The position numbers and the translations under genes were made by a program. Under the pieces are notes generated by a model. The model did not search any database. It saw nothing but the letters and a program-made list of their open reading frames with translations, and had not been told where the DNA came from. Shown here in pieces: positions 57,604 to 64,000 of a DNA stretch of 64,000 nt; the first letter of the stretch is position 1; every line of letters begins with the position of its first letter. The DNA comes from Bimuria novae-zelandiae CBS 107.79 (Eukaryota > Ascomycota > Dothideomycetes > Pleosporales > Didymosphaeriaceae). The stretch covers positions 735,687-799,686 of the forward strand of contig ML976670.1 of assembly GCA_010015655.1 (NCBI GenBank). Reading direction: 5' to 3'.

Positions 57604-59393
57604 AGCTAGCGCATATAGTGTCCGAACACATAGGGTTTCCGAACACCGCGCCACAACACCACACCTGCAGAAAACACGCGATTTCTCTGCACAACGCTTA
57701 TTAATATAGACGCCCGTAAGGTCGCTATACAATTAGCTATTAATAATCTTGCTATAGGTCTTTATACTAGCCAGCGCGTAGCTGCGAAGGCGTATGGTAT
57801 CCCTTTATTAACGCTACACGGTTAACTACGTAGCGCAATAAACAGCGCGCTTAGCTATTAGTATTAGTAGTGGCTAACTCCTCTACAAGAGGACTTCCTA
57901 GTAGACTAGATCTTTAAAGAAGACGCACGCGCCTGCCCTCCCTTACACGCTCGCGCTTAAGAAATAGCTAATTAAATCCTACGTATAAATAGCAATAGTT
58001 AGCCTGTTAGTAAACTCTAGCTCTTACACTTTATTAAGCAACAGCCACGCGTCGCATTAGTTATTAGTAGAAAGCTTAAGGCTTAGAGAGCTAATATAGC
58101 AACTTTAGAGCAGGTGCGCGCGTTCCTAGAGCTCTATAAGCAGACCAGACGGCGGCTTAACATACAGACGGAGAATACCTACAATATGGATGAGACTGGC
58201 GTGGCTCTAGGAGTATGTACAAACACCCGAGTACTCTCTAGTAGTCAGAAAAAGAAGGCTTACATTTAGTCTCTAAAGAATCGTAAGTAGGTCTCTATAA
58301 TCGAGTGCGTATCGGCGATAGGGCGGAAACTACGCTGCGCAGTCATCTTCAAAGGCCAGACCCTATAGACTACTTGGTTCCTAGCCAAATCCGTGCCTAG
58401 CTGGCTCTATACAACCTCTAAGAATAGATAGACGTCGAAAGCAATAGGTGTTAAGTGGCTACAGCGTATATTCATACCTAAGACGGCTGTAGATAATGGC
58501 CAGTACCGCCTCCTTATCCTTAACAGCCACGGTAGCCATATTAATATAGACTTCCTCTGGCTCTGCAAGCAATATTGAATCGAGCTCTTATACCTACCTG
58601 CGCATACCTCGCACGCCCTGCAGCCTCTAGATCTGGCCCCTTTTTCCGTTATTAAGTCTAGTTACAGACGCTAGATCTAGGAGCTTGCATTGCTTAATAA
58701 CGCCACACCTATTAAAAAGGAGCGCTTTATTACCTGCTACTATTAAGCTAGGGAGGAAGGCTTTACAAAGCGTGTAATTTAAGCAGGCTAGCAGGCTACT
58801 AGCATCTGCCTATTTAACATTAATCACGTGCTCAGCTCATCGCAGCTCTCTCGAAGGCCTACTACGCCTACGCACTAGCAGCAGCCTCGGCAGCAGCCTT
58901 AAAGCTTCTTCTCTACTCCCCAAGGCCCCCGGGATCTCTATATAGCGCAGCGCAACGTCCAGAGCGTCGAGAATTTAGGTCGTACGACCCGGCTACTCCT
59001 ACAGAAAGCAGGTAAGGCTCTAGCAGCTGCAAATGCTAGAGCTACAGGCCTAGAAGCAGAGAAAAGACGACTTAAGCAGCAGCTAGAGATATCTGCCTCT
59101 TAGCGTCAGCGTAAGCGCGTTTAAGTAGACCTAAATTAACGCTTTGTAGAGGTAGAGAGTATTAGGGAGGCTATGCGCGCAGCTAAGGCTTTAGTAGCCT
59201 AACTATGTAGAGCTACTATATTAAGCGCCTTAAAAATAGCTACTATAGCTACAGTAGCTACAGCGCTTAAATTTATGTGTAGTTAATAGCAATTGTAAGC
59301 AGCGTTGCTAAGATATCGCGTGTTTTCTGCAAGTGCGGTTTCGTGGCGCGGTGTTCGGAAACCCTATGTGTTCGGACACTATATGCGCTAGCT
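57604..59393 (+). mobile_element. pogo/Fot1-like DNA transposon of a second family, with long terminal repeats
   Basis: The ends share 51 identical inverted bases beginning AGCTAGCGCATATAGTGTCC, with weaker matching to about 76. TA flanks both ends (57602-57603, 59394-59395). The plus strand reads ARKVAIQLAINNLAIGLYTS with VAAKAYGIPLLTL (HTH). TYNMDETGVALG holds a catalytic Asp. LLILNSHGSHINIDFLWLC and LLYLPAHTSHALQPLDLAPF are typical of DDE_1 (pogo) transposases. Numerous stops, mostly TAG/TAA in RIP-like contexts, inactivate it. It is less AT-rich than the other elements. Confidence 0.9.
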
Positions 59394-60412
59394 TAGTGTA
59401 AGAGTGATCAATTCTGTAGGCGTGGAAGCCGCCTATATAGGGCTAGCGTGCTCTTTCCGTATACCGGGGAGCGCCTCCCTCAACAAGCGTCACGTGGAAG
59501 CGCGCCGCCCGGTCGCTCCTTCTTCTTTCGAGCTGCGCACTGTTTGCTCCGGAAGTACCCTAAAACATCTTCGAGGCTCGCACGCCCGCCAGCTCTTTGC
59601 CATTGGCCTCTGAGATACCTTGACGCCCACTCTCACGCCCTCGGGTGCCGCCTTGAAAGGCTCTTTTCAGGGTCAACCCTCCCCGCACTGCACTGACGCT
59701 CGATCGGCCATCTTAGAGACCTCCCTACTGCACCCACCAAAGTGCAGAGTACTCCGTGTCACACACGGCGCTCGACCGTCGACCGCGTCTCTGCCACCAG
59801 CCTTTCACCGACTCTCGACGGCCGCAGCAGGAGCCGGGTTCACTATCCCTCGGCCTTTTATTGTTTCTTTCCTGTCCTTCGGTATGCTTGTATACAGAAT
59901 AGGAAGGAGCATGTAGATACTCAGCCTACTTTACAACGGGAGATTTGGGCTTGCAACTCATGACCACACATATTTTAAAGTTGGAATATTGTACACACAT
60001 CACAGGGAAACAGAGCACAACCCGTAAAAGTACATATGCTCGTCGTCGTTTATACATCTAGTACTTTAGTACACACGCATATTCTTCTCTAGGTTTCAAA
60101 GGAAACAACTATGCATGAAATTTTCACGGATGTCGCCATGCAAAATCATGATCATGCAATTACACATTATAAGCCTTTGACTGCTATGGTAGGAGGGGTA
60201 TCTTGAACGGAAGGATCTTGAGCGGAATCCTCGCTTGACAAACAACCCCAACGAAAATACGATCCAGAACAAATCCACACACGCCTTGGGCCGAAATTTA
60301 ACGCCAATCCTACACATGCTAGTTTATTCTCGCTCACGCCGTCCACGAACCATCCTCATATGAAGCATTCTAATATCCCAAGCACATAGAGTGACCCTAC
60401 GTGTCGGTATCT
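59394..60412. other. Region right of the transposon holding one arm of a diverged duplication
   Basis: No gene is supported. From about 59480 to 59915 it resembles 63080-63480 in short shared blocks: TCGAGGCTCGC, CCCTCGGGTGCCGCC, GACTCTCGACG and a CTTGTAT-containing tail. The overlapping plus-strand frames (for example 59448-59696 and 59620-59916) may be decayed coding or promoter sequence. Confidence 0.4.
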
Positions 60413-60607
60413 CTAATGCCTGGGCTCCTTGTCCTTCTTTTCCGGCATCATATCGCTATCCGAAATCCAGGATCCAGGCATACCGAGGGGAGGTATCCCC
60501 TCCCTGGTACGTTTGCCAGGATTTGCGTGCGACGCGGATACTTGGCGCGCCTTGCCCTCGGCCTCCTTCTGTGCTTGTTTGATCTTGTCTTTCGCCTTAT
60601 TCTTCGC

Positions 60608-60991
60608 TTATCTGCTGTTTTCTTCCTTCTGCGCTTCCTTAATCTTCTTTTCTTCCTTGAGCCGCTCCTTCGTTTCATGCGCATGTTCCTGATGCTCCTT
60701 CTTGGCCAGTTCATTCTCCTCCTTTTTTACCTCGCACAACTTCTCCTTCGAGTAATACAGGCCGCCAAGCAGCGTGCGCTCCGCATCCTCCATCCATACC
60801 TCATGATAGCCGTCAAGAGCAACAAGCTCTTCGTATTGGAGTGCGGACAAATTCGTGTGATCGATACGTATCACGAAGTATTCGCACTTGGTGGGAGGCC
60901 CTAGGGGTGCGCTGAAGTCCCATTTTGCTGCACCAGTCCATGGACACATCGTGATGGGATATCCCGGCTCTTCAGGGTTATATTTGGGCAT
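60608..60991 (-). CDS. Orphan Lys/Glu-rich protein with an open extension after its stop
   Basis: 127 codons from ATG 60991 (MPKYNPEEPGYPITMCPWTG). The first 75 residues look globular (WDFSAPLGPPTKCEYFVIRI, then VALDGYHEVWMEDAERTLLGG). The rest is a Lys/Glu-rich helix (KKEENELAKKEHQEHAHETK). After the TAA at 60608-60610 the same frame stays open for 64 more codons with the same style (AKNKAKDKIKQAQKEAEGKA), ending at TAG 60413-60415. That suggests a nonsense mutation, readthrough or a missed splice; no GT donor lies near the stop. Family unknown. It sits directly downstream of family-X copy 2 on the same strand, 45 bases from its stop. Confidence 0.6.
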   Translation of the reverse strand: MPKYNPEEPGYPITMCPWTGAAKWDFSAPLGPPTKCEYFVIRIDHTNLSALQYEELVALDGYHEVWMEDAERTLLGGLYYSKEKLCEVKKEENELAKKEHQEHAHETKERLKEEKKIKEAQKEENSR

Positions 60992-61036
60992 TCTGTGTAC
61001 GAGCTGGTACGAAAGGGCGATTTCGGAGGGTTGACC

Positions 61037-62764
61037 TCAGTGTCTCAGTCTGCGGTACCCAATATTTCGATAGACAACGTGAATGGCCTGTCATTATGAT
61101 AAATTGATTAGCAAATAATAAGAATTGAGCTGCTACATAGGGCAGAACATGTGCTGCAGCGAGCATAGAATGCAATAAGTGACCTACGTACCTTGGCGGA
61201 ATCAGGTGCATGGTAGCAGAAATCGCGTACAGCCTCGTTCAGGTAGCACGATCTTCGTTTCCTGTCTTCTTCGGTCAAGATGACTTGCGAAAGTGGTACG
61301 AATAGAACTACGGTGTCCAAGCTCAGGTTGCTAAGCGGGCTCTGCTCCATGCGTCAGAATGTATAAATAATTATCGTAGCAATGAGCTTACCCAAAAGTT
61401 AGCTCCTTAGGTTCAGAAATACTGTATTGCATACACCCCATAGTGCGTATAAGTGTGGAATTCTTGAAAGAGTCAGAGTTGATGCCCAGGCCCTGCAAAT
61501 TTGGTAGATGTTGGGCAATGTCCTGGAGTTCACTCGGATGCGGCACCTCGTAGTTTTTTTTTGCAGAGAAAACATGTTGAGGCTTGATGCATGAAGTCGT
61601 ACAGTGTTGAGAGTCAGGCCCCCACATTGATGAATACTGAGAACCCGCATGCCCGTGGTATCCGTCATAACCCGATCGAACGCGTCTTGCGTGATCACCG
61701 CAGGCTCACTTTGGCTAATACTGTCCTCGATTGTTTGTACCAGATGCAATTCTTGCAGCTTTGTTCTCCCACTCGACCCCTTTCCGGCAATGAACCGCTC
61801 CACGAAAATAGAAGTCCGTGCGTGATTGTCCACGTTACCTTTATTCCGCACGTTGTAGATACCGAGAGACTCCACGTTGTCCGAAAGGTTTAGATCGCTC
61901 AGAGCTCGGGTTGGAGCATGGTGCAGATGCACCGAGGTTGCGTCTAGGCGTTGGCCAAGACCCATTGCGACACAGCCTGAGTGCCAGCCGGCTGCATCCG
62001 CATGATCGGATCCATAGAGAGCAACTTCGTCGAATTTGTGTTGGTGGCGTGACAGGAACCGACGTGCGGTGCTGCTGTTAGCATCTCGACGCATGAACAG
62101 CCGATGTTGGCTGTGAGAGTCGAAGACTTGTATGATCGCACGAAATGGAGCAGGAGCGGCTTGTTCATCTACGAGGCGGGCCGCAACTTGCCTCGTTGGT
62201 AGCACAACAGTGCGCAGATTCAGTAATCCAGCCAGAAAAGAGTCGTAGCTCTGGTCAAAATGTTGATCGGCAATGTTATCAGGTTGAACAGCGACAGTAT
62301 GGATGTTCTCCTGTCCAGCATAGATAGTCATCATACGAGTCAAGTTCTTGTCGATTCGGCTTTGTGTCTTTTCGGTGCGTCAGATAGTACCATTGCAGTG
62401 TAGCGTAAGCGATTCGGTCTTTTCGCTATAGTTTTGGAAATGGTCGAGAACGGTCTCATCAAGTTGTTTATCGACGCGAATGGGACCGAGACTTCTGCAT
62501 AGCAACGACGACCAATGACTACGAGTGCTCTTGGTGAGGTAGGTCGCGTTTATCATATGTTTCTCGGGATTCTATAGACGGAATTAGCCTTGACTAGCAA
62601 TAGCACTCGCGGAACCATCATACTTGGGCGATGTAATATTTCATGGTCTGATTGTATATCTCTGCTAGGCATTGGCAGAGGCCCGATTTGTTTGGATCTT
62701 TCGGAAGGAAGCCCAACTGTGTCAGCCCGGCGCGCGGAGTAGGATCAGAACCCGCGGTAGACAT
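61037..62764 (-). pseudogene. Unrecognised family X, copy 2, full-length but damaged
   Basis: Exon 1 is 62624-62764 (MSTAGSDPTPRAGLTQLGFL to KYYIAQ). The intron 62572-62623 (52 bases) leads to exon 2, beginning NPEKHMINATYLTKSTRSHW. It continues through RFLSRHQHKFDEVALYGSD, LNLSDNVESLGIYN and QHLPNLQGLGINSDSFKN to about 61392. After introns 61342-61391 and 61088-61191 come SPLSNLSLDTVVLFVPLSQ and IHVVYRNIG, ending at TGA 61037-61039. Damage: TGA at 62380-62382, a frame change at an A9 run (near 61556), and a phase mismatch at the GTAAGC donor at 61391. Each could be a miscall or hidden intron; together with the broken copy 1 they suggest decay. No known domain was recognised. Confidence 0.6.
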
Positions 62765-64000
62765 CGCTTCAGCCTGGTCTGGTCATACACAGTGTTGTGC
62801 CAACGGGGTAAACTCTTGCGACACGCTGCGCAGTAGGCATATATAGGTCGCAACGTTCACGTTCGATTGAGCATGCTTTTCGAACGGGCGTTTTTGACGA
62901 TTATAACAAGCGGGCAAGTCGGACTAGCGTGTTTGACAAGATTGGGTAGCAAGCTGGCGGTCATGTTGAGCCTCACGCGAGGGTGAGTGCTTGTCAGTGT
63001 ATCGGATAGAGCTTCCCGGGAGTTTGAGAGGTCGACTTGAAATTCACGGGTTGACATCCAACTGGTATCGCCGCGCCTGCCCTTCGCGACCATCAGACCC
63101 ACTTTTCACGTGCCCGTGCGCTGCCGCCTTCGTGTATAAAGCTGCCGCTCCCCTCATCCCACACACCCCAAAATGCTCTCGAGGCTCGCCCTCCACAGAC
63201 TCGCCAAATCTTTCGCTTGATCTATACCGCTCCCATCCACTACCACGCCCTCGGGTGCCGCCGTCGATAGTTCTGTTCACCGCCGCTAAAGCTCCGCTAG
63301 CTGCTATAGTCACTCGAACGCTACTCAGAGAGCGCCCGCCCTGTAGCTCCTCGACCGCCACCAGCCCACCACCAACGATCCCGCGACGCCGCCTCTACCG
63401 CCGACTCTCGACGTCCGGCTCTCTGCTTCATCATCTTTCGTTTTCTATTTTCTGCCCGTTAGTACGCTTGTATGCATGCTCACGCTCGTTTTTTTTTGTG
63501 CACGCACGGGTGGGTGAAAGTCCTGGGTCGGGATCTTCAACCTCGCGATCGGTTATGATTTCGCGGTGGCGAATCGTAGCCTGCGTGGCCATGTCATCGG
63601 GGGGAGATTTTTCGAACTGAGTTTACCCTAGCTGCATGGCGCTTCGAAGGTAAACGGGCTATGGCAGAACACAGCATACGACCCGGACAGGGTCTGCCAT
63701 TTTCTCTTCTCGGTGTGTATTGGGGAAAGCTGCAAAGCTGGAACCGGGCAAGCGAATTCCGTTGGGGGATGACTCCTCGTTTGTGGTGCTTTTGAGTTAG
63801 CCTCACTGGCCGTACATACCCTTGGTCTTTTTCTCTCTTCTGTTACTGATCATCTTTGTCTGCTTTTGTACTCTTGCGATCCTTTTTTTTTCTTTTCTTT
63901 TTCTTTTTTTTTTTTTTTTTTTTGACACTGAGCCAAGTAAGCGCTCCCCCAACATTACTATTGACATGTTATAGGGTGGTCCTCAAAGCCGGACTCTACA
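62765..64000. other. Right edge: no supported gene; second arm of a diverged duplication
   Basis: About 63080-63480 resembles 59480-59915 (see that entry). Plus-strand frames of up to 209 codons (62991-63620) are low complexity (Pro, Arg, Ser) and lack motifs. A pyrimidine tract (T-rich, interrupted by C) occupies about 63881-63923. Confidence 0.4.
63881..63923 (+). repeat. Polypyrimidine tract, mostly T
   Basis: About 43 bases of T with a few C, including a final run of more than 20 T. It could be the tail of a retroposed sequence or a simple repeat; nothing else supports either. Confidence 0.7.

Noticed and set aside
62991..63620. 209-codon plus-strand Pro/Arg/Ser-rich frame near the right edge
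   Set aside because: Low complexity, no signal peptide or domain, and it overlaps the diverged duplicated segment.
1..64000. tRNA genes, CRISPR arrays and a secondary-metabolite cluster
   Set aside because: By eye, no A-box/B-box pair with a cloverleaf was convincing. There are no regular spacer arrays, and no PKS, NRPS or terpene synthase is present among the genes.

Overview
The window is nuclear DNA of a filamentous ascomycete (Pezizomycotina; a Dothideomycete is my best guess, from protein similarity recalled rather than searched). Support: short introns of about 46-65 bases with GTRNGT donors, CTNAY-like branch points and YAG acceptors; spaced single genes on both strands with no operons; and blocks of very AT-rich, stop-filled transposon sequence typical of repeat-induced point mutation (RIP).

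Region 1 (1-16.8 kb) is a nested graveyard of RIP-degraded transposons. A minus-strand Ty3/gypsy element (about 1-5.2 kb) is split by a pogo/Fot1-like DNA transposon (2379-4230). A second copy of that family lies inverted at about 6697-8540. A complete plus-strand Ty3/gypsy chromovirus (8882-16241) has a 5-base target duplication, unequal LTRs and a C-terminal chromodomain.

Region 2 (16.8-53.8 kb) is the gene-bearing block. Intact or near-intact genes encode: a secreted M28 aminopeptidase, a six-cysteine small secreted protein, an ABC1/ADCK-type mitochondrial kinase-like protein, YAE1, two SDR oxidoreductases, an Ap4A phosphorylase, a Myb/SANT-type DNA-binding protein, a kappa-class GST, a degenerate RING protein, a NADAR-domain protein, a GT90/CAP10 glycosyltransferase and a hotdog thioesterase. 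It also holds a decayed membrane-protein gene beside the transposon block, and a decayed gene of about 7 kb for a secreted protein with apple/PAN-like modules and Ser/Thr-rich repeats (38.1-45.4 kb).

Region 3 (52.0-64 kb) carries two diverged copies of an unrecognised gene family. Copy 1 is split by a RIP-degraded hAT transposon (53767-57135) with a perfect 8-base target duplication; its first exon is stranded on the far side. Copy 2 (61037-62764) has an in-frame stop and a frameshift. A third pogo-like transposon (57604-59393), an orphan Lys/Glu-rich ORF and a diverged duplicated segment complete the region.

The genes are mostly unrelated housekeeping or secretion genes. The shared theme is transposon-driven decay next to lineage-specific genes. 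I see no CRISPR array, convincing tRNA or rRNA gene, or secondary-metabolite cluster. Splice sites were assigned by eye from donor/acceptor motifs, reading frame and family similarity.
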